Counted from the stretch's first letter, positions 22,635 through 34,684 are shown. The stretch: 64,000 nt of DNA from Eurosta solidaginis (GCF_040869045.1 NC_090319.1:15332314-15396313), one strand, 5' to 3'. Notes: a model not told the origin generated them from the sequence alone. Translations and numbers: made by a program.

Positions 22635-23365
22635 TTTTTTATAGAGACAACCTCATTTGTACATTTATTTTGGTTTCGATTTGTTTATATATTCGCTTAG
22701 GGTATGGGTGAGGTATGCGCAACTCTTTTGCACAAGCAAATCGCTAAGCTTTCACGTGCGTTTTTATATAGGTACCAATATATTTAGCAAGTAGACGAAA
22801 AGCACTAAAAGGTAGGAATATGAGATTTAACATGAATCAAATCTTAATAGGGAACTGGAAGTTTGCAGAAACGAGAAGCAACAAATGGGATAAGAAGGAG
22901 ATATAAAGAGGGAAAACGAGGAGAAAAGCCCAGAGGAACAGCAGTTGCTGGGGAAAGCTAGAGCACAAAGGAAATAGAAAGGTGAAGTCAATGCAAAAAG
23001 AAAACGAAAAAACTGGAAAGCTAAAAGGTATTGGCAACGTTAAAAGGGCTGCAAACTGAGGAAAAACAAGTTTTGATAAATAAAAATGATCTCCACACTG
23101 AATCAAACGCTAATATCGAAAACATACACATGCCTTAAGTTGTTAGAAAGGAGCAAGGAAGTGAGGGAACGAAGTGGCTTGGCTTCTGAATGACGATTTT
23201 GATGGAAATGATGATGCATTTGTGATGCTGATAATGATGAAAAAAAGTCGTAGCCGAATACCGAATATAAGAAGGAGAAAGCAAGCATCAACGCAAGTAG
23301 AAGATGAAGAAGTGGTTCAAGTTCTCGGTTTGTTATCGAAAAGTTATAGTTTATTTGCTAAAATT
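22635..23365. other. No gene seen
   Basis: Purine-rich (22840-23290) with uninterpretable short frames. No array or inverted repeat seen. Confidence 0.4.
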
Positions 23366-23369
23366 TATT

Positions 23370-23690
23370 GACATGTAATCTAAAAGTTACTGATTTTATA
23401 AGAAAAATTATCAAAGTCACAAAATTGTTATCGATTTGTTACCAAAAAGTAATCGATGTGTTATCAAAAAGCTATCGGGAAATAATCGAATATTTGACGA
23501 AAACTTATCGGTATCCAATCAAAAAGTTATCGATTTGTTGTCGAAGGTTTTCGATTTCTCTTTGAAAAGCAATCGATTTTTTACTAAAAAATAATCAGTT
23601 TTATATAGAAAGGTTATCAATATTATATCGCAAATGTATCGATTTCTTATCAGCGAGCTATTAATTTATTTTTGCGGTGTTATTGTTTTA
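23370..23690 (+). repeat. TTATCGATTTGTT-type short tandem array
   Basis: About a dozen degenerate units of 22-26 bp built on TTATCGATTTGTTATCAAAA. A similar run is at 34685-34985. TATCGAT is also the core of the fly DREF/BEAF binding site, but here it may simply be the repeat unit. Confidence 0.6.
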
Positions 23691-23694
23691 CCAC

Positions 23695-24778
23695 AGACAG
23701 TTTGGGCAAAGTAAAACAGGAACAGGTATGTATGAATGGTCTTTGTGTGATTTGTTAGAAATTATAAGGACAAAGATAGAGAAATGCTGGAAAGGTGACT
23801 TAGAGAGAGAGGGGGGGAGAGAGGAATAGAATAAACATCTCCCTGAAGCGTAACAGAGAAAAAAAAATGGTGAGGGATATGGATAGAAGAAGGACGAGAT
23901 GATAGGGAAGATAATATGAAAGAGAGGAATTGAGAAATACAGGGAGCGAGAGGACCAAAGATGAAATCTCCTAAAGTTAATCAGTAGAACAAAAGTAGAG
24001 CCAGACGACTTGTGTCGGATCGGCTAATTACTCTCATATGTATAGCGACAACCTAGATGCGGAGATTCACCATAAGACACCAATCATGTCTTCACACAAA
24101 CATTTATCACAATGATCCTTATAGAGCACCACTTTTCCTAAACACTGTTGGATTTTACAGTTTTAATGCTAACTCCGATCTTTTCAAGCAAACACATTTT
24201 TGACACCCTAATATAATTTGTCCTTCTCCTCCTCCTCCCACTTTTCCTCTTTCATTTATTCGATCTGCCCGCTCCATGTCTCTCTATCTTTACGTCTTTT
24301 TCTCCCTTCCATCTTTTTCCCTCTTCCGTATTTTTCTCCCTCCCATCTTTTCTCCCCTTTCTTTTCTCTCTCTAGCTCAATGTATTTATCAGCTTACTGT
24401 AACTCTTTATATTCGTCCCTATTTCTCAGTTTCTGTGCCTTTCACTCGTTTTCCTTTCGGTTGTTTCCTCTATGTAAATGTCTTGCTATTCGCTTCCTAA
24501 AAAACAGTGGGCGAAATATTAATGTCAACGAATTACAAAAATAAAAAAAAGTTTCCACAAAAATCGTTCCCTAGTCCTCTACTCAGAAAAACAGTGTCTT
24601 ATGTACTTCATAATCTTGGCAAGAAGTTAGCAATGCATGCAGATGCATTGTTAGTTTAATTTTTTAGAATTGATATTTGTCTGGTCCAATTCCCGAAAAA
24701 GCGATGTGGAAGAACATTAGTTTATTCTTGTCTTTACCGATCATTTAAAAGCTTTGGCAGAAGAGTAAGTTTCAAAAG
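23695..24778. other. Polypurine then polypyrimidine tracts, no gene
   Basis: 23760-23990 is strongly purine-rich (GAGAGAGAGGGG); 24215-24480 is pyrimidine-rich (CTCCTCCTCC, TTTCTCTC). Two overlapping open frames over the latter have only low-complexity Ser/Leu/Phe and are not considered genes. The pairing resembles the purine tracts of the Helitrons but no Helitron end was found. Confidence 0.4.
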
Positions 24779-24786
24779 ATGTATAT

Positions 24787-25423
24787 TAGACCGGGTCGAT
24801 TTGTGGGGAGGCAAAAAAAATCGCCCATTGCTCTGTGAAAATCATATTCTAGGGATCAAAATAAGAAACTTTGTCGAAGGAACCATACCTCTAAAACGAA
24901 TTCTGATGTCCCCCCCCCCTTTGGGTCGAACTTGCAAATTTTGAAGAATCCCACTTTGAAATGCCTATGTTTTTTTCTTTTTGGAGTTTATTTTTCTCTT
25001 TAGAAATTTATTTAGTCAGAACATATGTAAATGAAAAAATTAATTTAACTTAGTAATAGAAGAGAAATTTAAAAAAATTATTCGAAATAAGCGTTTTTAC
25101 AACCCCCTTTTAAAACCAAGGCATCACTGTGATGCATTTGCATGTCGTAAACATAGTTGTGTGGGTTTTTTATTCAACCGTTTTAAAAAATGAAGGTATC
25201 ACAGTGACACAATTACAGATCGTAAAATTGCTTGTGTTGTTTTTTTTAAGCCACCACAAGACACAGCAGGTAGAACTGAAATTGCGCCTACCCAAAAGTT
25301 CGACCCAAAGGGGGCATCAGAATTCGTTTTAGAGGTATGGTTCCTTCGGCAAAGTTTCTTATTTTGATCCCTAGAATACGATTTTCACAGGGCAATGAGC
25401 GATTTTTAAATCGACCCGCCCTA
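24787..25423. mobile_element. hAT-like MITE with long inverted repeats (E)
   Basis: 637 bp. The left end TAGACCGGGTCGATTT is matched at the right end by AAATCGACCCGCCCTA; inverted arms extend about 130-140 bp, including GGAACCATACCTCTAAAACG and its inverse. It is flanked by a perfect 8-bp duplication ATGTATAT (24779-24786 and 25424-25431). An 8-bp duplication with ends TAGAC/TAGGG fits the hAT superfamily. No transposase coding. A C run (about 24911-24921) breaks the left arm. Confidence 0.85.
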
Positions 25424-25431
25424 ATGTATAT

Positions 25432-27345
25432 AGTTTTAATAGCATTTGTATCTCAGCATTTGATATGATTCTTTATCTTCATTTTTATTTTAAGTCAACG
25501 TTATCTTTTGCCTCTAATTTCTTTTCTTATTACTTCTCCACTTCTTTTTTTCTTGCCCCCTCTTACCCCCTAGTTCCTTACTATTCAGCATACCTTCATA
25601 CCAATCACCAAAATATTCCCAAAATATTTTTCATAAAATTGCTATGTGAAGATTTGAATGACTTTTTTTGCGCCTCCCTATACGCATAACAACAAAAGAC
25701 GATAGCAAAATTAAGAATCAAAATGAACTTCAACAATGCAAACAATGTAATACATACTGCGAAGAGCAATAATGCACAGCAAAACACCAAAAGAAAATAA
25801 TAAAAATTATTAATAAGAAACAAAAGCCAGCATAATTAAATTAACACATACCTACATATGTACATGGTAGTGTATGTGTTAACTTATTGCCTGTATGAAA
25901 GATGTTGAGTGCTTGAATTTTAAGTGCTGAATGTTTCAATAGCAATGCGCGAAATTATTGCTCACGGCCTTGGTTCATACCGCCCTACCATTTTTACTAG
26001 CATAACAAGTGCTTGGCCGTACCTGCAGTCATTTGTATGTATGTATGTGTTAGTTAGTAGAAGCTTTATTAGTGTTGGAGCTGTTGCTGCTGCTGCAACT
26101 GAGCGCCAACAATGGCACTTGGCTAATAAACGTACGCCTGAAAATTTAATTGCCTTTTACGAATTTAATAGCGTTTCGCATTAATGTCAGCATAAATAAA
26201 TTTTTATGTTCGAGTGCGATTTTGAGCGCATACTTTTATGTATAAAACTTGTGTAGGTAGTTGTTTCTTTTATTTATTTTTTTTTGTATGCAATATGAAA
26301 GAGATGGTTGAATTTAAGCAAAGCAGAGAGCTATCATAATTCGAAGTGTTTTAAACGGTTTTGTTTAGCTTGAATTGACTGACCGTTGTGAACGCATTTT
26401 TTAAATAAAATTTAATTAACTTCCCCATTTAGAATTTACTTCCATAGTTCATATACTTAGGGAAGTTATACCCGAACTTAGTTCATTCTCGTGGTTCGCT
26501 TTTCTGCTCGTTTATTGGAAAGATTTGGTGTTTACCCTCTTCCGTAGGCTAAGATACAAGCTACTTTAATCGTATGTGTCGTTGTATAAGGATTATGGCA
26601 CAGCAGATTGAGCAACGCATCCTCTTCACCGCGCATGGGATAGATATCTTGGCCTTTGGGTATCTACGTTCTATGCACTACCTCAAATCGTGCGCTTATG
26701 CCCTGCATTTTGTGATCAGGAAGAACTCTCTATCAACAAGCTAAGGAATTGCTGCGTGCCCTCAACTTAATGCCGTTCGTTCGTGCTGGAATATCGTGGT
26801 CATGAAGCTTAGAATTTTTTTTTTTATCAAAGGTACTGCCACGTTCAATTAGCGCTGTTTTGTCATGTCATAAGTCTTCTTGGATACGGTCGAACTAATA
26901 GCATTACCTACTTTGGTCTCCTCTTGCGGCTCTGGGACTGAGAATTTTTTGTCACATCAAATCATATATATTACTGCTTTGTTTTGCCCCCTGACGTCCA
27001 CTTGCTGAACGGCAAGTTATTTTTATAGCTCCGAATTAATTTAAAAAATTTGTTAAAAAATTATGAGTTTAACTTCTCATGTCAAGTTAATTCTGAGTTA
27101 AAAAGATGACTTGCCGTTCTGCACGTGAAACTGCAGCGTCTTTCCCCTAACACTACTGAAAAACAGAGCGACTCACGCGACAAAGATCTTGTCCACGATC
27201 AGATTTTTATCCATCTTTACGGTATTGCTGGCTCATGCTTAATGCTCGTTCCTCCGGTCGGTTATTCTTCTCCAACCCCCTTCGACTCGATTAAGTTTCT
27301 CACAATTCAAATCAGTTTGGACTCCAGTTTCGTGCTTCAAAACTA
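25432..27345. other. Mostly unassigned; 25830-26260 looks unique
   Basis: 25830-26260 is not low-complexity, resembles none of the repeats here and contains a GCTGCTGCTGCAACTG tract and homeodomain-like TAATTG/TTAAT sites; it could be host regulatory or intronic DNA. At 26450-26500 TTATACCCGAACTTAG resembles a decayed family A 3' end. 26560-26820 may hold old coding remains that I cannot assign. Confidence 0.35.
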
Positions 27346-27349
27346 ATAT

Positions 27350-27790
27350 CTGTTTTAGTATCGTTCTGGTTCCGGTCTTCTTACTCAAAGTAGATAACAG
27401 ATATGAAACCTTTTAATTTCCAGTTCCAGTTTCGGGTTTCGTTTATATGTTTTGATCAAGTTTCATTTTCCTTTCCCAATATTATTTCATTCCAATTTAA
27501 GTTTCGTTCTTTAATTTAATACAGTTTAGTTTCGGTTTCGGTTTTGTTCCTTAAAATATCAATATCAAATACAATTTCGTTCCGATTTCAGTGCATTCCG
27601 GTTTCAATTCCCTGAATCAATATTTAAGTCTGATTTCTTTCCCGTCTCAATTTCTGAAAATTTAAATATGGTGCGATTATGTTGCTATTTCGGTTTCGTT
27701 CTTTAAACTTAATGGCTGATATTGTTTCGTTCCAATTTCGGGTTTGTTGTTGTTTCGTTTCCTGTTATTTAACTTTTTTAAGTTCTTTAT
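27350..27790 (+). repeat. TTTCGGTTTCGTTCC-type degenerate array
   Basis: Pyrimidine-rich repeats of a 12-24 bp theme (GGTTTCGTTC, CCAATTTCGG, CAGTTTCGGTTT). A matching run lies at 35030-35335. No coding. Confidence 0.5.
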
Positions 27791-27794
27791 TTAA

Positions 27795-28740
27795 AAATTT
27801 TTATTTCTCTGGTTCCCTATCGCATTCACATGAAACAAGCACTGAAAAACCCCTACCCACTTAAAAAGAATAAAATATATTTTAACAAATAAATAAACTT
27901 ACCAACATACATACACACATATACACAGCTTGAATGCATATAAAAATTTATTCCAGAAAAGTTTGATTTAATTCAGCACCAAGCAAAAATTAGGTTGAAA
28001 GAAAACAATCAAATAAATCAATCAACCCACAGCGGAGACAAAAGAGTGCAAAGGAATATATATTCATTAAACTATTTAATGATTTTTTTTTAATCACTTT
28101 CTAAAAGTCGAAAATATTCCTTACAGAAAATTTTTTTTAGTATTTTTATTGTTCAAAATTCTAGTCGAATAAGAAACTTACTAAATCAGGATGCTGTCTT
28201 TAGGTTCGCCATGTCGTATGAGTAACATTTTCGAATATTTTTCTAGTCGTAGCTAGTAAACATATATAGCACCCCGCGATGAATATGGAGCAAAGTTGAA
28301 AATTTGAAATTTTGAGCTTATGCATACTGCTGGATTTCTCAAAACGGTTACAAGACCGGACGAGAGCACTTCTCTTAATTACAATATAGCGAAGGGGAGT
28401 AGAACCCGAATCGTTGATAACAAAATATACAATCCGCCACCAGACCATGACAAAGTGAGAACGGCGACTAACGAATAAAAAGTCTTCACTATACACCGAC
28501 CTGTTTAAATACAGAGTTGAGGAGCTGTTGCGACAAGCGCATGCCTATAGAGTAAAAATTTAGTGTGCTCTGGCGAATCCATTCCAGTCCGATCGAAGCT
28601 TCGGGCCATTTGTCTTCCTGTATTGCGAGTTTTAAATCTGATGCTGGCAAAAATAATTCGACAGGCTCAGAAACAATCTGTTATATTAATTACAAGTGTA
28701 TTTGGGTAATATTGAAACCGTAATTAATGCGTCGAATGTT
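27795..28740. other. No gene seen
   Basis: 28200-28500 is open on the minus strand but resembles nothing I know. The remainder is AT-rich spacer. Confidence 0.35.
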
Positions 28741-28744
28741 CTGC

Positions 28745-29985
28745 TCTACTACTAGCCCGTCATCAGCGTGGCTTCAGAAAACTCCATAGCACCACCACCG
28801 CGCTAAATGCCATTAGCACCCAGATAAATTGCGGTTTAAATCAAAACCCCCACCATAGAACAGTACTCGTTGCGCTAGACTTATAAAAATCTTTTAATAC
28901 CGTCAACCATGGCACTGCAAGACCTGGAAGGGTCTACCTTTCCCCCATGTCTTAAAATGTGGACCGCAAATTATCTGGGTGGTCGGCAGGCATCGGTCCA
29001 ATTTAGAAACGAAACAACAAAACCAAGAAGAATTAAACAAGCGGTGCCACAGGGTGGTGACCTATCCCCACTTTTGTTTAATTTCACGTCGATGGCACTA
29101 CGCTACCGACTGTCCTACACCCCAAAATCTTGGGTGTGACATTTGATCAGGATCTGCATTTTGGTGAGCATGCAGCCGCAATTGTACCGAAAATCCAGAG
29201 CCGTTATAAAATCCTCAAATCCCTTGCTGGCAGCACTTGGGGAAAAGACAAAGAAACGTTCGTTACCACATACAAAGCAATTGGTCAGCCGACTGCATGC
29301 TACGCGTCCCCTATATGGTCGCCATGCCTAAAGACCACTCACTGGAAGAATCTACAGGCCTGCCACAATACTGCCCTCAGAACTGCCATGGGTTGTCTTC
29401 TTATGTCCCCAAAACACCATATATATAATGAGGCGAGAATACTCCTCATCAGGGAGTGAAATGAGATGTTAACCAAACAGTTCCTGTTGAATACCCAGAA
29501 ACCTGGGCATCCCAATAGGCATCTGATTGATGAGCCCACACCGCCCAGGGGCATAAGGGGTCATCTCCGTAAGTATTATGAAGAAATACGGCAACTGAGA
29601 ACTCAGCCGTATGAAGCCAAAAAACACAAGCAGGTCCTCAGCGAACTCCTCAAACAGGCGTGGGACCTTTATGCTAGGAATTGATCGGTGAATTCAGTAC
29701 TCAAAAAACAGTACCCAAAACTAGCGGAAGAGGAACGCACACTCCCCAGGGAAACGCGAGTCACTCTAGCTCAACTTCGATCTGGATACTGTAGCAGGTT
29801 AAACTCTTATCCTAACCTATCCAGAATCAACCCAACATACAAAATGCATGCCCCGCTTGCAATGTGTTCCCACATGACACCAACCATCTCTTTAATTGTA
29901 ATGTGGAACCAACGCCTCTAACACCCCTCTCATTATGGTCCACCCCTGTTGAAACTGCAAGTTTCCTTGGACTAGGTATGCATTA
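28745..29985 (+). pseudogene. Jockey-type LINE ORF2 with catalytic block deleted
   Basis: Landmarks in order: HQRGFRK (28760), VALDL-stop-KSFNTVNH (reverse transcriptase motif A, 28868-28910), a frameshift, LKMWTANYLGGRQASVQF, QAVPQGGDLSPLLFNF (motif B, near 29080), then a jump straight to PKILGVTFDQDLHFGEH (29122 on), CYASPIWSPCL, NTALRTAMGCLLMSP, and the C-terminal domain across further frames (QLRSGYCSRLNSY, LWSTPVETASFLGL) to about 29980. Between motif B and PKILGVTFD the YADD motif and about 100 or more residues expected in this family are absent, with no inserted DNA. Motif A has FN instead of FD. Dead copy, 5' truncated. Confidence 0.88.
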
Positions 29986-30044
29986 ACAAGACGAAGACGG
30001 AGAGGAAGATGAAGAGAGCGAGGAAGAAGTAGAGGTAGGGCGTG

Positions 30045-30580
30045 AAACAGGAATAGTAAGTGTGAAAGTAAGAGCAATGGTAAGAGTAAGAGTTAAATCA
30101 AGAACAAGAGTAAGAGTAATGGTCAAAGTAAGAGAAAGGATAAAAGAAGCAAGAGCAGGAGAAAGAGTAAGAGTAGAAGTATGAGCAACATCAAAATTAA
30201 TAGTAAGAGTAAGAGAAATAGTAAAAGCAAGAGTAAGAGTGGAGAGGAGAATAAGAGTAAGAGTAAGTTTTAAAGTAAGAGTAAAGATGAAAGCAAAAGT
30301 TATAGTAAGACCAAGAGCAAGAGTAAGAGTTGAGAAAGAGTAAGAGTCGAAGTAAGAATACGATTAAGATTAAGGGTAAGAGTGAGAGTGAGAGTAAGAG
30401 TAAGAGCAAGAGTAAGAGTAATAGTAAGAGTGAGAGTAAGAGTAAGAGTAAGAGTAATATTAAGAGTAAGAGTACGAGTAAGAGTTAGAGTGAGAGTAAG
30501 AGTAAGAGTAGGAGTAAGATTAAGAGTAAGAGCAAGAGTAAAAGTAAGAGTAGGAGTAAGAGTAAGAGTAAATGGTAGGG
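30045..30580 (+). repeat. (GTAAGA)n hexanucleotide microsatellite
   Basis: More than 500 bp of imperfect GTAAGA/GAGTAA repeats, purest at 30380-30560, almost wholly purine plus T on one strand. It begins soon after the 3' end of the LINE relic. Frames through it give Arg-Val or Leu/Ser repeats and are not genes. Confidence 0.9.
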
Positions 30581-30779
30581 GAGATGGGGGAGGAAGATGA
30601 ACATGAAGAGGTAGAAGAAATGTAAGAGTTTAGGAAAGAGGTAATGTAAGAATAAGAAGATGTGGAAAGTTAAGGGGATGACAGAGAGGGATAGGACGAG
30701 GAAGCATAAAAAACATCCCTAGCTTGGTAATCGAACGTCGAAGGACATCTTAGGGCTACAATATATCTGCTGATATGGC

Positions 30780-31025
30780 GGAATACACATTGCAATACAC
30801 ATCGATGGTTTCAAATTAACGGAAGAGGTCGGCTATGCTGTTGCGTCTATCTAGAAATAAGTATACCCTGCACATTTCCAGATTACTGCAGTTTCTTTCA
30901 TGCGAAAATTGTTGCCGTTAAGCAAGTAGCAGAAATTCTGGAGGAAGTTTTCTCAAGCTGCAGTCGCGTCAATGTATATATTTATAATCAGGTAGCGACC
31001 TAGGCAATACACAGTACTTCACTTG
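30780..31025 (+). pseudogene. LINE RNase H domain relic, N-terminal part
   Basis: Shifted plus-strand frames give IHIDGFKLTEEVGYAVAS, then HAKIVAVKQVAEILEEVFSS and SCSRVNVYIYNQVAT. LINE RNase H domains have TDGS, then a block ending FHAEI with a catalytic glutamate, then a DSQ-like block. Here TDGS is IDGF and the glutamate is lysine (HAKI), so two of the catalytic positions are altered or in doubt, and the frame is broken. Joins a Helentron-like end at 31025. Confidence 0.6.
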
Positions 31026-31440
31026 GCAGCTGAGTATGTAATGTCCTTCTTGTTTTAAATTCCTTACTTGTTTTAAATTTATATTTTGCGTCAAAAAACC
31101 AATCGACCTACCAAATTTCATTAACGTAGAGCAATTTTCTTAATTTGGGCGTGTTATCGTCCGATTGCTCTCATTTGCAACACCAATCCGCTCTGGGTCC
31201 ATATGAGCCCGTACACTGAATTTGGTGAAGATATCTTAATATTTGCTCAAGTTATCGTGTTAACGGGCACACAGCAGATGGAAAGACGGACGGATGGATA
31301 TGGCTTAGTCAAACTTTTTTTGATACTGATGAGTTCGATATATGGAAGTCTGTATCTATCTCGATTCTTTTATACTTGTACAACTAACCGTTATCCAATC
31401 AAAGTCATAATACCTCGTGTACAAGCACAGCTGGTTATAA
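31026..31440 (-). mobile_element. Helentron-like family A fragments
   Basis: CTGAGTATGTAATG then CTTACTTG at 31029-31060 resembles a family A 3' end. From 31075 to 31440 a diverged 5' part lies in the orientation of copy A: CAAGTTATCGTGTTAACGG, GACGGACGG, TATATGGAAGTCTGTATCT and AACCGTTATCCAATCAAAG in the family order. Two decayed insertions or one rearranged copy. Confidence 0.65.
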
Positions 31441-31444
31441 CAAT

Positions 31445-32395
31445 TTTGTGGGGGTATTTCACAACCCAACAATTTGGGTTGTATAGCCTGCGCTTAATAT
31501 GTAAATATATATGAATGCACAAAAGGAAATATAATTTCGATTTGAAACTTACACATACATATATAGACCCAAAGAAGATTACGTAGCATGAAAGAAAGGT
31601 AGAACAGCGAAATCAGCAGAACTTAAAACCTCACAGGCATGCTTGTACTTGTACTATGAACGACTAATTTCTACGTAGAGGTCGGAAAAAAGGCCACCTT
31701 GTACACGCATACTTACGTACAATACTCTTGCTTAAGTAGCCAAAAGCAGAAAGAAAACCCCAGCTGCTGCTCAGCGGTAGCTTAGTTGCGTTAATAACCA
31801 CTTTCAGCGCAGTTCTCTTGCTTTGCTTACATTTTCTTATTATGGTGTTTAAATATCGCTTTGTTAGACAACAGCTGACCGCTACAATTGGTCGTTAACT
31901 GCGCTGTTGCTCTTGACCATTGTACATGCAATATTCGTATATAGTTGAGAAAACTAGTTTTCACGCAGTGGCTATGCATTTTTGCGCAGCAAGCGTTTTT
32001 TAATTGTAAAAAAAATAATAATAGTAAAAAAGCAAAGTCAAACATCTCCATTTCTCGCAATACGTTTTTAATAGCTTGTTGATTTTTTTCTGCGTCATAG
32101 TATATTGCTTATTACTCATTTATAACCACATTTTTACGCTGATTAAACAAGTTGCGTTGTTCTCGAATTTTTGTTTTTTCATATGCCTTTTCAAAAATTT
32201 TCCATTCTGAAGTATACTACAAGCTACAGTAGTGGCGCTGCTACTATTGCTATCACTATTTAAAAGTATACAAATAAAACAAGGCGTGCGTTCCAAGTAC
32301 TCGTAAAGTTCGATGTGTAAATACACAGGTGTACGTCTTGAAAATGAATTTAATTGCAGCTCGCCAAAGCGTTTGAACTTGAGCACAACAAACGA
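31445..32395. other. No gene seen, possibly unique host DNA
   Basis: 31560-32110 is not obviously repetitive within this window. Frames on the minus strand (31827-32060, 32120-32473) have no recognisable relatives. Confidence 0.35.
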
Positions 32396-32399
32396 TACT

Positions 32400-33990
32400 T
32401 CAGGTGGGTAAAGTTGAACTGGCCGGTCAAAAAAAGACCTTGCATTGGCTGAATGTGTCCACAGTGCTACCAAAATGCTACGACCAAACGAGAAGCCTCC
32501 AATAAGATGCCAGGACGTACATTAGACTGGGTCGAAAAAAAAGTTGCTAATGTCCGCCCTAAATTTGAAGATTATGTTGAGAGGGTTTCGGAAAAATGTT
32601 TTTTAATTTTTTTTAATCATTCGAAATACAGCCAAAAAGGTTTTTTCGTTGTAACTTGGTTATTTGACGTCCGATTTTTAAAATTTATATGTCATTATTT
32701 TGGCCTTGAGAAGCTTCACATTTCCGTTTAATGTCCTTTTAAGCTATGAAGTCGTTTTCACAAGATTAGGACAGCTAACAGAATTTTACCCCCCTACAGC
32801 TGTTATACTAAATTTCTCAAAAAAAGAATCCAGCCCTTCTAATAAGGGAAAAGGGCGGACCACGCATACATTTTTACTTGTTCAATTTGCTGAATGCGTT
32901 AACAAAAAAATAAAATAAAATTTCGAAATGTAGAATTTCGAACTTCAGACTTCGTAAGCCGATATCTATTTTTTGGAGGCTAAGTTCGAAAAACGGAGAT
33001 ATTACTTTGTTTTAAGCCTCAATCTCTTCGAAAAAGTGGGTTTGTCCAATACCCAGAAAAAAAGTTGATTTTGTCGCATAGTGTTATTATTATAAATACG
33101 AAACAACAGGTTTGACTCACTTATTTACTTTGACTTACCCTATTCATGATATTTGGCATATCTTTATTAACTTTTCAATGCAAACCCTGCAATTTTTCGG
33201 CCAAAAAATATCATGAGTTTCAGGTCTAAATATAATAAGAATCAGGTAAAATAACAGTTGCAATAAATATTGAAAGTGCTATAACTTCTTTGCTTATTAT
33301 TTTAGTAATATGGTTTCAAAGCAACATTTTCTTGAATTATTAAGTACCTTGGTTTGGGAAGGCAAAAAACATACAGGGGGTAAAATTTTGTTTGCTGTCC
33401 TAATCATGTGAAAATGACTTCATAGCTTAAAAGGAAATTAAAAGGAAATGTGAAGCTTCTCATGGCCAAAATAATGGCATATCAATTTTAAAAATCGGAC
33501 GTCAAAGAACCAAGTTACAACGAAAAAACCTTTTTGGCTGTATTTCGAAGGATCAAAAAAAATTTAAAAAAATTTTTCCAAAACCCTCTCAACATAATCT
33601 TCAAATTTAGGGGCAGATATTACCAACTTTTTTTTTGTATGGGGACCAACCCAGTCTAACGTACATTCTTAAATAACTCCGTCCACTTGGCGAAAATTGT
33701 AAGTTTTCTATGAACTCGCTTAATAGCTGCCTCGAGATCTGGAAACACTGCAACCCGCTAGCGCAGGACATGAACACAGAACGTGTTCAACCGTTTCTTC
33801 ATGTAACTTGCACTTCCTTCATGTGCTGTTTCTTACGAGGCCTGACTTATAAGCGTGCGACGTCGGAAGGCGGTCTTTTCCCTTTATGAAAGTGAACCCA
33901 GTATAAGTGCATGGTTTGTCTTGGTCGAAGTTTCTCCAATGCTGCTTTGCATTCCAGAATATAGTGTAAGATTGTTACCTTGATCGCACC
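32400..33990 (-). pseudogene. I/LOA-like LINE 3' relic, split by a long-TIR insertion
   Basis: 32405-32514 and 33667-33975 together match, in order, the LINE relic at 58453-58870: GGTAAAGTTGAACTGGCCGG, ACGACCAAACGAGAAGCC, AGGAC, then AATAACTCCGTCCACTTGG, CACAGAACGTGTTCAACCG, TTCCTTCATGTGCTG. In the other copy the two halves are contiguous. On the minus strand this corresponds to the C-terminal cysteine region seen there as CRKCGLEEETIEH. The frame is degraded here. Confidence 0.75.
32523..33658. mobile_element. hAT-like long-TIR element D, copy 1
   Basis: 1136 bp. Left end TAGACTGGGTCGAAAAAAAA, right end ending GGGGACCAACCCAGTCTA, with inverted arms of about 265 bp (left to about 32790, right from about 33395). 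A perfect 8-bp duplication ACGTACAT flanks it (32515-32522, 33659-33666). The interior has GGGAAAAGGGCGGACCACGC and no transposase. The 8-bp duplication and TAGAC ends agree with the MITE at 24787, so both are probably hAT-mobilised. Short frames across it (32453-32918) are by-products. Confidence 0.88.
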
Positions 33991-34680
33991 AGACTGTTAG
34001 TTTATATATTAGCTGTGTTTTTTTTTTTTTTTTTTTTTTCACCTCTATATACGTTTACGCTTAAATTTTATATGGACTGCTAAGCGACAAACTTTATATA
34101 CACCTCTGAAATTGCTACGCATAAAATTTGTCCTACTAAATTTTAATACGCATTATACTCAGATGTAACTGAAATATGTGTCCACGTTTCACCCTCTGCA
34201 CTAATTCCATGTATTCTATGCGCGTCCAATATCTATCACAACTGATTCAACTATATATGTTATACACCGAAATGCAACAGAGGGTTGTGTATCCGCTTTT
34301 CGGTACACCCTGTAGTTGTAGCTAGTTGTTTAACCACTGCCGCTAGATGGGTCTCCTAAGCATTATCTAAGCGAGGATATGCGATTTTTTCACGCGCAAA
34401 AAAAAACACGCGTGTAAAAAAAAACACGGCTATTGACGTGCATGTAGCTTAACCACGCTTCCTTCAAAGTTTCTGCTGCTTTTTTCACGGCCATAATTTA
34501 CACATCAAAAACACTGCAGTGATCGGAGGATACTTTAATAGAAAAAAATGAATTCAGGTTTTTGAGAAGAGCTCCGTTGGCTTTCTATCGTTAACAACCG
34601 ATACCGACAAGTTATGTTCTTCTTTCCGACGTATTATCTAAAGGCGTTTACTTTCGTCGATTACGTCATTTTTTTATTGC
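33991..34680. other. No gene seen
   Basis: A T run (34018-34040) and AT-rich DNA. 34320-34360 (TTTAACCACTGCCGC, then TAGATGGGTCT) has an inverted counterpart at 51525-51560, so a further dispersed repeat is present but undefined. Confidence 0.4.
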
Positions 34681-34684
34681 CGAT

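Noticed and set aside
24218..24544. Overlapping Ser/Leu/Phe-rich open frames as a membrane protein
   Set aside because: Low-complexity pyrimidine tract, open in two frames, with no domain or splice context.
30382..30600. Arg/Val-rich open frame
   Set aside because: It is a translation of the GTAAGA microsatellite.
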